37,676 nt of DNA from Nocardia caishijiensis NBRC 108228. GTDB taxonomy: Bacteria; Actinomycetota; Actinomycetes; Mycobacteriales; Mycobacteriaceae. The stretch is taken from assembly GCF_001612825.1 (NCBI RefSeq), contig NZ_BDBE01000048.1:1-37676 (forward strand). Direction: 5' to 3'. Positions 7,335-16,220 of the stretch are shown one piece after another (the stretch's first letter is position 1; the number at the start of each line of letters is the position of its first letter). The notes beneath the pieces were generated by a model. The model ran no database searches. It was not told the DNA's origin and worked only from the letters and a program-made list of their open reading frames with translations. The translations under genes and the position numbers were made by a program.

Positions 7335-8240
7335 TTGTCTGTTCGAACTGTGCTCGGCCGCGGTGCCGTGCGGTTGCTCTGTACCGCCGCCGTGGGCGCG
7401 ATGGTGTTGACCGGCTGCGCGGAAAACACCGAGGGCGATACCACCGAGGTCACCAAGGTCTCGGCCGAGAAGGTCGACGCCATCGCCGCGACGCTGCCCG
7501 ACAAGGTCAAGCAAGCAGGCAAGATCGTCGTCGGCGTGAACGTGCCGTACCAGCCGAACGAGTACAGGGACGCCAGCGGCAAGATCGTCGGCTTCGACGT
7601 GGACCTGCTCGACGCGGTCGCCGCCACGCTCGGACTGACGGTCGACTATCAGGAATCCGCGTTCGAGAAGATCATTCCCGCGATCCAGGCGGGCACCTAC
7701 GACGTGGGTATGTCCTCGATGACCGATTCGCGCGAACGCGAGCAGCAGGTCGATTTCACGACCTATTTCAACGCGGGTATCCAGTGGGCCCAGCAAACCG
7801 GCAAAACCATCGATCCGAACAATGCGTGCGGTAAACGAGTCGCCGTACAGGCCACTACGGTCGAGCACACCGAAGAGATTCCCGCCAAGAGCGCGAAATG
7901 CGTCGCCGAAGGCAAACCGGCGATCGATATGAAGCCGTTCGACGAGCAGAGCGCCGCGACCAACGCACTGGTCCTCGGTCAGGTCGACGCCATGTCGGCC
8001 GATTCGCCGGTGACGGCGTACGCGATCAAGCAGAGCGAAGGCAAGATCGAGTCCTCGGGCCCGCTGTTCGACTCGGCGCCCTACGGCTGGGCCGTGCAGA
8101 AGGGCTCGCCGCTGGCGGTCTCGCTGCAGAAGGCGCTGCAGCACTTGATCGACAACGGCAAGTACGGCGAGATCACCACGAACTGGGGTGTCCAGGACGG
8201 TCAGATCAAGACCTCGGTCATCAACGGCGCAGTGAGCTGA
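7335..8240 (+). CDS. Polar amino acid ABC transporter, substrate-binding lipoprotein
   Basis: A 301-aa extracytoplasmic binding protein, anchored as a lipoprotein. The signal peptide has a hydrophobic core (AVRLLCTAAVGAMV) and the lipobox LTGC. The mature protein is a family 3 solute-binding domain: IVVGVNVPYQPNEYRD, GFDVDLLDAVAATLGL, FEKIIPAIQAGTYDVGMSSM and YGWAVQKGSPL are typical of polar amino acid binders. The exact ligand is unknown. The start is TTG 7335, with GGAGG ending 5 bases upstream; an in-frame GTG at 7323 overlaps that ribosome-binding site. It is first in a three-gene operon with the permease and ATPase. Confidence 0.93.
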   Translation: MSVRTVLGRGAVRLLCTAAVGAMVLTGCAENTEGDTTEVTKVSAEKVDAIAATLPDKVKQAGKIVVGVNVPYQPNEYRDASGKIVGFDVDLLDAVAATLGLTVDYQESAFEKIIPAIQAGTYDVGMSSMTDSREREQQVDFTTYFNAGIQWAQQTGKTIDPNNACGKRVAVQATTVEHTEEIPAKSAKCVAEGKPAIDMKPFDEQSAATNALVLGQVDAMSADSPVTAYAIKQSEGKIESSGPLFDSAPYGWAVQKGSPLAVSLQKALQHLIDNGKYGEITTNWGVQDGQIKTSVINGAVS

Positions 8241-8241
8241 C

Positions 8242-9176
8242 GTGACCGACGAGAAAGAGACGGTGGAGGTGCCCGGACCGGGCACCGAACCCGAACCGAT
8301 CAAAGCGGTCCCGCTGCGCAGGCCGGGTCGCTGGATCGCGGCGGCAATCATCCTGATCCTGGTCGGATTGTTCGTCTACGGCGCTGCCACCAATCCCGCT
8401 TACAAGTGGGACACCTACGGCAAGTACCTGTTCGACAGCCGCATCACCCAGGGCGCGATCGTCACCCTGGAACTGACCGTGCTCGCGATGGCGATCGCGG
8501 TCGGCCTCGGCACCGTGCTCGCGGTGATGCGCCTGTCGCCGAACCCGGTGTTGCGCACCACCGCGTGGGTCTACCTGTGGATCTTCCGTGGCACCCCGGT
8601 GTTCGTGCAGTTGGTGTTCTGGGGTCTGGTCCCGTCGCTGTACAAGCAGATCGACCTCGGTGTGCCGTTCGGACCGCAGTTCTTCCACATCGACGTGCAG
8701 AATCTGCAGGCCGCGTTCCTGTTCGCGGTGATCGGCCTCGGCCTCAACGAAGCCGCGTACATGGCCGAGATCGTGCGCGCGGGCATCAACTCCGTCGGTG
8801 AGGGTCAGCGTGAGGCGTCGGTGGCGCTCGGCATGTCGTGGACGCAGACCATGCGCCGCACGGTGCTGCCGCAGGCCATGCGGGTGATCATCCCGCCCAC
8901 CGGCAACGAGCTGATCGGCATGCTCAAGACCACGTCGCTGGTGACCGCGATCCCCTTGAGCACCGACCTGTTCGGCCGTGCCCGCGACATCTACGGCGTG
9001 AACTTCCAGCCGATCCCGCTGCTGCTCGTCTGTGCCACCTGGTACCTGGCGATCACCAGCGTGCTGATGGTCGGCCAGTACTACTTGGAACGGTATTACT
9101 CGCGCGGTGCCACCCGGCAGCTGACGGCCAAGCAGCTAGAGGAACTGGCCACGGCGCAGGCGGCGGTGAAGGCGAA

Positions 9177-9180
<4 letters not shown>
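8242..9180 (+). CDS. Polar amino acid ABC transporter, permease
   Basis: A 312-aa inner-membrane permease of the HisMQ/GlnP type. After a charged N-terminal tail rich in Glu and Pro there are about five to six membrane segments, including AAIILILVGLFVYGA, VLAMAIAVGLGTVLAVM, FLFAVIGLGLNEAAYMAEI and PLLLVCATWYLAITSVLMV. The EAA loop that docks on the ATPase is clear: REASVALGMSWTQTMRRTVL with LPQ following. GTG 8242 starts one base after the binding-protein stop, suggesting translational coupling. A single permease in the operon implies a homodimer. Confidence 0.93.
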
Positions 9181-9956
<776 letters not shown>

Positions 9957-9960
9957 GCTG

Positions 9961-9985
9961 TTCCGCCTCTCCGTGAATTCAGGCC
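9961..9985 (+). repeat. Dispersed 25-bp repeat, copy A
   Basis: The sequence beginning TTCCGCCTCTCCG and ending AATTCAGGCC is found again at 28590-28614 with one difference in 25 bases (T versus G at position 14). Both copies begin within a few bases of a stop codon (4 bases here, 2 there). Further downstream a second shared block begins CCCGGTGAGT (10053 here, 28669 there). The genes carrying it are unrelated. Confidence 0.75.
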
Positions 9986-10010
9986 GGACTCGGCCATTTG
10001 AGTCCGGCCT
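9981..10010 (+). terminator. Hairpin terminator of the ABC transporter operon
   Basis: AGGCCGGACTC (9981-9991) and GAGTCCGGCCT (10000-10010) pair perfectly over 11 bp around an 8-base loop. The left arm reuses the last bases of the dispersed repeat. The MerR-family gene converges from the other side. Confidence 0.8.
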
Positions 10011-10081
10011 GCCACGCGTCTTGCGGTGAGTATCGGGGCACGTTTGCCCGTACCCGGTGAGTTACCCGTGTTCGTGCGAGA

Positions 10082-10729
10082 TCAGGTGGAGGGTTCGGTG
10101 CCCATCGCCAGTGTTTCCAGGGAGACCTGGGCCTGGGCGATGCGGCGGATGGCGGCGAGGGCGGTGTCGCCGAGGACGGTGTGGACGACGACCACGTCGA
10201 CGATGGCATCGCGCTCGCCTGCCGCCAAGGCCGTGGCGACATCGGTTTCGGCGACGATGCGCGCGCCGTCGAAGTAGGCGGGCAGGGCGCTTTCGCCCCA
10301 GTCGGGGTATCCGAGCTGAGCAGCGCGCACGAGGACGGCGGTGAGGGCCTCGATCGCCGGTGCGGCCGGTGTCATCGACCAGCTGCGGCGATCCATCTCC
10401 GCGCGCACGGTCTCGTGGGCGCGCTCCCACTCGGCATCGGACGCGGATGGGGCGGGGGCGGTCAAGCTGCCCTGCACCACGCCGAGCAAGTTGAACATCG
10501 GCAGGTCGGGGGTGTCGACGGCCTCGAGTACGTCACCGACAGTGGCTACCGGCAGGCCGCCCACCTCGATCAGGGCGCGGATCAGGCGCAACCTTCGCAG
10601 ATGTTCATCGCCGTACCTGGCCTGGTTGGGGCCGGTGCGTTCACCGGGCGGCAGCAGCCCTTCACGCAGGTAGTACTTGATCGTCGCCACCGCGATGCCG
10701 CTGCGTTCGCTCAACTCCGAGATTCGCAC
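10082..10729 (-). CDS. MerR-family transcriptional regulator
   Basis: A 215-aa regulator. The N-terminal winged helix-turn-helix is plain: ISELSERSGIAVATIKYYLREGLLPPG, then NQARYGDEHLRRLRLIRAL. The C-terminal part (residues 90-215) is an alpha-helical effector or dimer domain without the cysteines of metal-sensing MerR proteins. Start is GTG, with AAGGAGG ending 5 bases upstream. It diverges from the membrane-protein operon at 10833, and two identical-format inverted repeats lie in the space between. It probably regulates those genes and itself. The effector is unknown. Confidence 0.9.
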   Translation of the reverse strand: MRISELSERSGIAVATIKYYLREGLLPPGERTGPNQARYGDEHLRRLRLIRALIEVGGLPVATVGDVLEAVDTPDLPMFNLLGVVQGSLTAPAPSASDAEWERAHETVRAEMDRRSWSMTPAAPAIEALTAVLVRAAQLGYPDWGESALPAYFDGARIVAETDVATALAAGERDAIVDVVVVHTVLGDTALAAIRRIAQAQVSLETLAMGTEPST

Positions 10730-10775
10730 CGTCGCCTCCTTCGTTCACCCCCTCTTGCTTAGCGCCCCATTCGTG

Positions 10776-10812
10776 GATAGTCTAACTATCTATAACGGAT
10801 AGTGCAGCTATC
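10776..10812. promoter_or_regulatory. Twin operator-like inverted repeats between merR-family gene and membrane operon
   Basis: Two 15-bp sequences of the form GATAG-N5-CTATC occur: GATAGTCTAACTATC (10776-10790) and GATAGTGCAGCTATC (10798-10812), with starts 22 bp apart, about two helical turns. A -10-like TATAAC (10791-10796) sits between them and would serve the rightward gene; no good -35 is seen at normal spacing. Binding by the adjacent MerR protein is inference. Confidence 0.75.
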
Positions 10813-10832
10813 TAGAACGTCGGGAGATTCAC

Positions 10833-11780
10833 ATGTCCGTCCCCATCGCAGAGTCCTTGCCTCGCCGCCACGCCCCACTGCATCGGCCGCTGCTGTACTT
10901 CGCCGCCGTCAACGCGGTCCTGGTGGTGGTGACCGTCGTCGGGATGCTTGTCGACGACCGGGTGATCGCCGGATCGACCGCTTGGTTCAAGCCGTCCAAG
11001 TTCGCCCTGTCGTTCGTGCTCTACAGTGTGGCGCTGGCCTGGCTGATCTCGTTGCGGCCCAAGCCTTCCCGATTCCTGTGGTGGATGGCCACGGTGATCG
11101 TGATCGCCGGAACCATCGAGCAGGTGATCATCGTCGGGCAGGTGGTGCGCGGCACCCGAAGTCACTTCAACACGACGACCGTGTTCGACACGGTGCTCTG
11201 GGTGACGATGGCCGTCACCATCGTCGTGCTGTTCCTCGCGACGATGGCCGTCGCGGTCGGCCTGTCGCGCGCCCGCATCGGCGATGCCGCCGTCACCTGG
11301 TCGATCCGGCTCGGCCTCGCGATCACCCTGGTCGGCCTGGCGCTCGGGCAGCTGATGCCCATGCAGGAATCGGGGGCGGAGGGCTTTGCGGGCGCGCACA
11401 CCGTCGGTGCGCCCGACGGCACACCGGGTATGCCGATCACCGGCTGGAGCACCACAAACGGTGACCTGCGCATTCCGCATTTCGTCGGCATGCACGCGTT
11501 GCAGATTCTGCCGCTGCTCGCCGCCGGGCTCGTAGTCCTCGCGCCACGGATCCCGTTGCTGCGGTACGCACGCGTGCGGCTCGGCCTGATCCTCACTGCC
11601 TCGGGTGGTTACGCCGCGGTGCTGGCCCTGGTGACCTGGCAGGCGCTGCGTGGGCAGCCGCTCGTCCACCCGGACCGGACAACCCTTGTCGTCGCCGCGG
11701 CGATCGCCGTGGGAGTTGTTGTCGGAGCAATGGTTTCGTTCGCGAGCGCGATCGGGAACCGGAAGGTGGTCACCGCATGA
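10833..11780 (+). CDS. Polytopic membrane protein of unknown function
   Basis: A 315-aa integral membrane protein with about eight hydrophobic segments, for example LLYFAAVNAVLVVVTVVGML, FALSFVLYSVALAWLISL, MAVTIVVLFLATMAVAVGL, LQILPLLAAGLVVLAP and VVAAAIAVGVVVGAMVSF. I recognise no catalytic motif. A soluble loop rich in Gly/Pro (residues about 180-205) separates the halves. Start ATG 10833 follows GGGAG at 10822-10826. It overlaps the ABA4-like gene by ATGA, so the two are one operon, facing the MerR regulator. Confidence 0.8.
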   Translation: MSVPIAESLPRRHAPLHRPLLYFAAVNAVLVVVTVVGMLVDDRVIAGSTAWFKPSKFALSFVLYSVALAWLISLRPKPSRFLWWMATVIVIAGTIEQVIIVGQVVRGTRSHFNTTTVFDTVLWVTMAVTIVVLFLATMAVAVGLSRARIGDAAVTWSIRLGLAITLVGLALGQLMPMQESGAEGFAGAHTVGAPDGTPGMPITGWSTTNGDLRIPHFVGMHALQILPLLAAGLVVLAPRIPLLRYARVRLGLILTASGGYAAVLALVTWQALRGQPLVHPDRTTLVVAAAIAVGVVVGAMVSFASAIGNRKVVTA

Positions 11781-12232
11781 GCACGCTGTTCGACCTGTCG
11801 TTCTATGTCACGGTGCCGTTCTGGGCGCTGATGATCCTCGCGCCCACGTGGCGGCGCACCCGCCCGATCATCGCCTCGCCGTGGATCGTCGCGCCGTCGC
11901 TGGTGATCTGGGCGATCGTGGCGATCCCCGTCCTCGGCACCCTGGGGTCGCTGGTGACCTCGCCGTCGCTGGCCGCCCTCACCGACGCCGCCACCGACCC
12001 CGCCGTGCTGACCGCGCTGTGGGCGCAGATCCTGGCCTGGGACCTGTTCCTCGGCCGCTGGATCTACCTTGACAGCCGCGACCGCGACATCCACCCGGTG
12101 CTGATGGGCCCGCTGCTGGTCGGCACCATCCTGTTGTCGCCCATCGCCTTCCCGATCTACCTGGTGCTGCGGGAGTTCGCGCGCCGCGACACGCCGCGGC
12201 ACCAGGTAGATCGTGGCGTCACAGTGGCATGA
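11777..12232 (+). CDS. ABA4-like family membrane protein
   Basis: A 151-aa membrane protein with four hydrophobic segments resembling the ABA4-like (DUF4281) family. The segments LAWDLFLGRWIYLDSRDR, MGPLLVGTILLSPIAFPIYLVLR and the N-terminal FYVTVPFWALMILAPTWRRT are typical. Plant ABA4 is needed for neoxanthin formation; bacterial members have no established role and no carotenoid gene is nearby. Its ATG overlaps the preceding stop (ATGA). Its last 14 bases overlap the end of the convergent carboxyltransferase gene. Confidence 0.75.
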   Translation: MSTLFDLSFYVTVPFWALMILAPTWRRTRPIIASPWIVAPSLVIWAIVAIPVLGTLGSLVTSPSLAALTDAATDPAVLTALWAQILAWDLFLGRWIYLDSRDRDIHPVLMGPLLVGTILLSPIAFPIYLVLREFARRDTPRHQVDRGVTVA

Positions 12233-13763
12233 GCAGGTGTTTGCGGGGCCCGCGCAGCTCGCGTTTGTCGGCGAGCAGCCGCAGGGCCTTGCGGATCTCC
12301 AGACGGGTCGACGACGGTTCGATCACCGCGTCGATGTAGCCGCGTTCGGCGGCGATCCACGGGGTGGCCACGGTGCCGTTGTAGAAGTCGATCATCTGCT
12401 GACGCACCTGGCCACGCTGTTCGGCCGGGATGGCGGCCAGTTGACGTCGCTGCGTCAGCCCGACCGCCGCCTCCGCGCCCATCACCGCGATACGGGCGGT
12501 GGGCCAGGCCAGATTCACATCGCCGCCGAGTTGCTTGCAGCCCATCACCGCGTATCCGCCGCCGTAGGCCTTGCGCACGACGACCGTGACGATCGGCACG
12601 GTCGCCTCCACCACCGCGTAGAAGAACCGACCACCGCGCTTGATGACGCCGATCTTCTCCTCTTCGACCCCCGGCAGCACACCCGGCGTGTCGACGACGA
12701 ACACCAGCGGCAGTCCGAACGCGTCGCAGAGCCGGATGAAATGGGCGGCCTTGTCCGAACAGCGGGCGTCGATCGCGCCACTGGACACCAGCGGCTGATT
12801 GGCGATCACCCCCACGCCGCGACCGTCGACCCGCGCGAAACCGGTGATGAGGTTGCGGGCGGCGCTGTCGCCGACCTCGTGGAAGTCGCCGTCGTCGAAG
12901 ATGCGTACCAGCACGTCGTACATGTCGTAGCCAGCGCGGTCGGAGTCCGGGATCAGCGCGTCGAGTTCGCGATCGGACTCGGTGATCTCGGGTTCGAGAT
13001 CGGGGTTCACCACCGGTGCCTCGTCGAAACAGCTCGACGGCATGTAGCTCAGATACGCGCGCGCCCAGTCGAAGGCGGCGCGCTCGTCGGCGGCGACGTG
13101 GTGGATATTGCCGTTGCGAGCCTGGTTGAACGCCCCGCCGAGCTCCTCGAGGGTGACCACCTCCCCGGTGGTCTCCCGGATGATCTCGGGACCGGTGACG
13201 AACATGTACGCCGACTCGGTCGCGATCAGCACATCGGTGTTGATCGGTGAATACACCGCGCCCGCGGCACATTTGCCGAGCATGATCGACACCTGCGGCA
13301 CCAGGCCCGACAGCCGCAACTGACGGCGGCTCATGGTCGCGTACCAGGCCAGCGAGGTCACCGCGTCCTGCACGCGCGCGCCGCCGGAATCGTTGATCGC
13401 GATGAACGGGCACTGCACGTCGGCGGCGCGGTCCATGGCCATGGCGACCTTGCGGCCGAACATCTCGCCGACCGACCCGCCGTAGACGGTCTGGTCGTGG
13501 GCGATCACCACCACGGGACGCCCGTCGACGGTGCCGTGCCCGGTGACCACACCGTCGCCGTAGAGGCCATCGCCCGGCTGCCGCACCAGAGCGCCTATCT
13601 CGACGAAACTTCCCCTGTCCAACAGCATGTCGATGCGTTCACGCGGACTCGGTATCCCCTTGGCCGCCCGCTTGGCGATGCCCGCGTCCCCCGCCGGTTC
13701 TCGCGCCGCCACCAGATTCTGCCGCAGTTCCCGCAGCTTGCCCGCGGTTGTCGACTGCCCCAT
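12219..13763 (-). CDS. Acyl-CoA carboxylase carboxyltransferase (beta) subunit
   Basis: A 514-aa carboxyltransferase subunit of an acyl-CoA (acetyl/propionyl type) carboxylase, which moves a carboxyl group from biotin to an acyl-CoA in fatty or mycolic acid supply. Both crotonase-like halves are present: the N-terminal half has VIAHDQTVYGGSVGEMFGRK and AINDSGGARVQDAV, and the C-terminal half has VDTPGVLPGVEEE and RKAYGGGYAVMG. GGAR and the GG pairs form the oxyanion holes known from PccB/AccD. No biotin-carrying alpha subunit is nearby, so it presumably pairs with one elsewhere. AGGAAGGG lies upstream of the ATG. Specificity cannot be assigned from sequence alone. Confidence 0.92.
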   Translation of the reverse strand: MGQSTTAGKLRELRQNLVAAREPAGDAGIAKRAAKGIPSPRERIDMLLDRGSFVEIGALVRQPGDGLYGDGVVTGHGTVDGRPVVVIAHDQTVYGGSVGEMFGRKVAMAMDRAADVQCPFIAINDSGGARVQDAVTSLAWYATMSRRQLRLSGLVPQVSIMLGKCAAGAVYSPINTDVLIATESAYMFVTGPEIIRETTGEVVTLEELGGAFNQARNGNIHHVAADERAAFDWARAYLSYMPSSCFDEAPVVNPDLEPEITESDRELDALIPDSDRAGYDMYDVLVRIFDDGDFHEVGDSAARNLITGFARVDGRGVGVIANQPLVSSGAIDARCSDKAAHFIRLCDAFGLPLVFVVDTPGVLPGVEEEKIGVIKRGGRFFYAVVEATVPIVTVVVRKAYGGGYAVMGCKQLGGDVNLAWPTARIAVMGAEAAVGLTQRRQLAAIPAEQRGQVRQQMIDFYNGTVATPWIAAERGYIDAVIEPSSTRLEIRKALRLLADKRELRGPRKHLLMPL

Positions 13764-13850
13764 GTCGCGCCCTTCCTGTCGTGGTCGAGCTCTCCTTCAT
13801 CAGTGTGGTGCGAGCCTAACGCCGCCGTCACACGGGTGGAGCGGGCGGCG

Positions 13851-14750
13851 TCAGGTGTCGGTTCGCAGTGCGATGCGCAGCTGACCGAGCAGCACTTTCG
13901 CCGCCGGAGTGAGCCGACGATCGCCCCGCCAGGCCAGTGCCAACCTGCCTCGGATGGCGGGTTCGACGATCGGGAGCACCCGAACCCCGAATCGGGCGGC
14001 CTCCTCGGGCGCGAGCGCGGGCACCACCGCCGTGCCGAGGCCGCGCGCGGCGAGCTCGAGCAGCAGTGGGGGAGCAGCCGCCTCGAAGGCGACCTCCGGG
14101 GTGAAACCCGCTGCGGCGCAGGAGCGTTCGAAGATTCCTCGCAGGCCGGTGCCGCGGGGCAGGCAGATGAGGCGTCGACCGGTCAGCGCCCGCAGGGTGA
14201 TGGTGTCCTCGGGTTCATCGGCCGCGGCGGCGACAGCGGCAACCACGGGTGTCTCGAGCACCACGTCGGTGGCGATGCCGGGGGTCAGCTCGGCGCCGGT
14301 GAGGCCGACCAGGGCGATGTCGAGGTCGTCGTGGTCGAGCGCGGCGAGCATCCGCTCGGAGGTGTCCTCGGTGAGGCTGATCGCCACACCGGGGTGGTCG
14401 TCGTGGAAGGCGGCGAGGACAGCCGCGATGTCGAACTCGTCGGCCGCCGCACCGGAGATCGCGCCGAACCGCACCCGGCCGCGCAGCAGCCCGCTGAATT
14501 CCTGCACGGTCTCGTCGATGCGGTCGGCGGCGGCGAGCGCCGCGCGGGCATGCTCGAGCACCGCCCGGCCGACCTCGGTCGGCGTGACGGCCCGGGCGCC
14601 GCGTTCGAGCAGTCGCTGGCCCAGTTCGCGTTCGAGCTGTTTGACCTGCGCGCTCAGACCGGGCTGGCTCAGGTGCAGACGCTGTGCCGCGCGCGTGAAG
14701 CCGCCTTCGTCCACAACGGTCACGAAGTACCGCAGCTGCCGCAGTTCCAT
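13851..14750 (-). CDS. LysR-family transcriptional regulator
   Basis: A 299-aa LysR-type regulator. The N-terminal helix-turn-helix is canonical: RQLRYFVTVVDEGGFTRAAQ, then LHLSQPGLSAQVKQLERELG. The remainder is the periplasmic-binding-fold effector domain, beginning about residue 90 (LRGRVRFGAISGAA). Effector is unknown. It diverges from the FAD-dependent oxidase at 14821, its likely target, with 70 bases between start codons. Inverted repeats in that gap fit LysR boxes. Confidence 0.93.
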   Translation of the reverse strand: MELRQLRYFVTVVDEGGFTRAAQRLHLSQPGLSAQVKQLERELGQRLLERGARAVTPTEVGRAVLEHARAALAAADRIDETVQEFSGLLRGRVRFGAISGAAADEFDIAAVLAAFHDDHPGVAISLTEDTSERMLAALDHDDLDIALVGLTGAELTPGIATDVVLETPVVAAVAAAADEPEDTITLRALTGRRLICLPRGTGLRGIFERSCAAAGFTPEVAFEAAAPPLLLELAARGLGTAVVPALAPEEAARFGVRVLPIVEPAIRGRLALAWRGDRRLTPAAKVLLGQLRIALRTDT

Positions 14751-14797
14751 AACTACCGATTATAGGTTCGAGAGAAACTATCTGTTGGGCTTATTGT
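14749..14797. promoter_or_regulatory. LysR-box-like inverted repeats and -10 of the FAD oxidase
   Basis: ATAA (14749-14752) and TTAT (14760-14763) form a T-N11-A type site over the LysR start codon. A second imperfect repeat, ATAGGTT (14762-14768) and AAACTAT (14775-14781), follows directly. TATTGT (14792-14797) is a good -10 for the rightward gene; no -35 is visible, as usual for activator-dependent promoters. Confidence 0.5.
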
Positions 14798-14820
14798 ACG
14801 ACCGTGGGCAGAGTGAAGTC

Positions 14821-16155
14821 ATGACTGAAATCCCCACTTTCACCGGACCCGTCTTCACCCCCGAGGACGCCGGATACCAGCAGGAGATCGCCGGGTTCCA
14901 GACCGCCTACACCCACCGGCCCGCCCTGGTCGCGGGCGCCGTCCATGTCGAGGATGTGCGCGCGGCCGTGGAATACGCCGCGCGGCACCGGCTGCCGGTC
15001 GCCGTGCAGGCCACCGGGCACGGCCTGTCGGTCGCCGTCGACGGTGGTGTGCTCGTGACAACCGGCCGGATGACGGCGATCACGATCGACCCGGACGGGC
15101 GCACCGCCCGGGTCGGCGCGGGGGTACGAGCCGGGGCACTGGTCGAGGCCGCCGCGGCGCACGGATCGGCACCACTCAACGGGTCCTCGCCGTCGGTGGG
15201 CGTGGTCGGTTACGTGCTCGGTGGGGGTCTCGGGCTGCTCGGCCGCCAATTCGGTTATGCCGCGGACCATGTGCGTTCGATCGAGATCGTCACCGCCGAC
15301 GGCCGGATCCGCACCCTCGGCCCCGCCGACGAACTGTTCCCGGCGGTGCTCGGCACCGGCGGCAATTTCGGTGTGGTGACCGCTCTCGAACTCGACCTCG
15401 TGCCGGTGACCGAGATCTACGGCGGCCAACTGGTTTTCGACACCCCGCTGGTCGACGAGGTGCTCGACACGTGGCGGCGGTGGAGTGCCACCGTGCCCGA
15501 GGAACTCACCTCGACCGTGGCCGTGCTGACCTTCCCGGACATCCCGCCCGTCCCGCAACCGTTGCGTGGCAGGCACGTCGCCTCGATCCGGGTGGCCACC
15601 ACGCTGCCCGCCGCGCGGGCCGAACTCCTGGTCGCCCCGTTGCGCGCCATCGGCGACCGTCTCCGCGACGACCTGCGCGTCATGCCCTACACCGAATCGC
15701 ACACCGTGCACAGCGATCCCGACTTCCCGCATGCTTACGCCGCGACCAACGCGCTGCTCGCCGACCTCACCCCCGAGGCGCTGGCCGCTCTGCGGGCACA
15801 GACCGCGCCCGGCGGACCGGTCGACGCGGTGGTCGACATCCGGCATCTCGGTGGCGCCCTGCGGCGCGGGAATGCCTCGGTCGGTCATCGCGACGCCGAG
15901 TACATCGTGCGTGTCATCACCGACGCGGGCGTCGGCGACGCCCTCCCCGAAGCGCTCGACATCGTGCGCGCAGCCCTGGCCCCGTGGACGATCGGCCACA
16001 GCCTCAACTTCCTCTACGGCGCGGGTGGCGCGGCCGGACCCGAGCAGACCGCGGCCGGTCACCCCCGCGCCGACTTCGACAGGCTGCGGGCGCTGAAGGC
16101 GAAGTACGACCCGCACAACATGTTCCGCGGCACCCGCGTCATCCCGCCCGCGTGA
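14821..16155 (+). CDS. FAD-binding oxidoreductase (berberine-bridge/PCMH type)
   Basis: A 444-aa flavoprotein of the FAD-linked oxidase family. The FAD domain (about residues 35-205) shows VAVQATGHGLSVAVDGGV, ARVGAGVRAGALVEAAAAHG and SVGVVGYVLGGGLGLLGRQF. His in ATGHG corresponds to the histidine that binds FAD covalently in this family. The usual cysteine of bicovalent enzymes is replaced by Val in SVGVVG, so at most one covalent link is expected. The C-terminus ends in KYDPHNMFRG, the typical berberine-bridge tail. Substrate is unknown, often an alcohol or sugar. GAGTGAAG precedes the ATG. Likely controlled by the divergent LysR protein. Confidence 0.9.
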   Translation: MTEIPTFTGPVFTPEDAGYQQEIAGFQTAYTHRPALVAGAVHVEDVRAAVEYAARHRLPVAVQATGHGLSVAVDGGVLVTTGRMTAITIDPDGRTARVGAGVRAGALVEAAAAHGSAPLNGSSPSVGVVGYVLGGGLGLLGRQFGYAADHVRSIEIVTADGRIRTLGPADELFPAVLGTGGNFGVVTALELDLVPVTEIYGGQLVFDTPLVDEVLDTWRRWSATVPEELTSTVAVLTFPDIPPVPQPLRGRHVASIRVATTLPAARAELLVAPLRAIGDRLRDDLRVMPYTESHTVHSDPDFPHAYAATNALLADLTPEALAALRAQTAPGGPVDAVVDIRHLGGALRRGNASVGHRDAEYIVRVITDAGVGDALPEALDIVRAALAPWTIGHSLNFLYGAGGAAGPEQTAAGHPRADFDRLRALKAKYDPHNMFRGTRVIPPA

Positions 16156-16161
16156 CGAGCG

Positions 16162-16210
16162 TTGCCGACAGCGTCTGTATCCGCTATTGTAATGATATCA
16201 CTCAGATATC
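16162..16210 (+). promoter_or_regulatory. Promoter and GATATC operator-like repeats of the SPFH-RHH operon
   Basis: TTGCCG (16162-16167) and TATTGT (16185-16190) are 17 bases apart. The expected start is near 16197, inside TGATATCA (16193-16200). A second GATATC occupies 16205-16210, one base before the GGAGG of the SPFH gene. The two GATATC units start 11 bp apart, about one helical turn. This layout suits repression by the small RHH protein at the end of the operon; that link is inference. Confidence 0.65.
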
Positions 16211-16220
16211 GGAGGATGTC

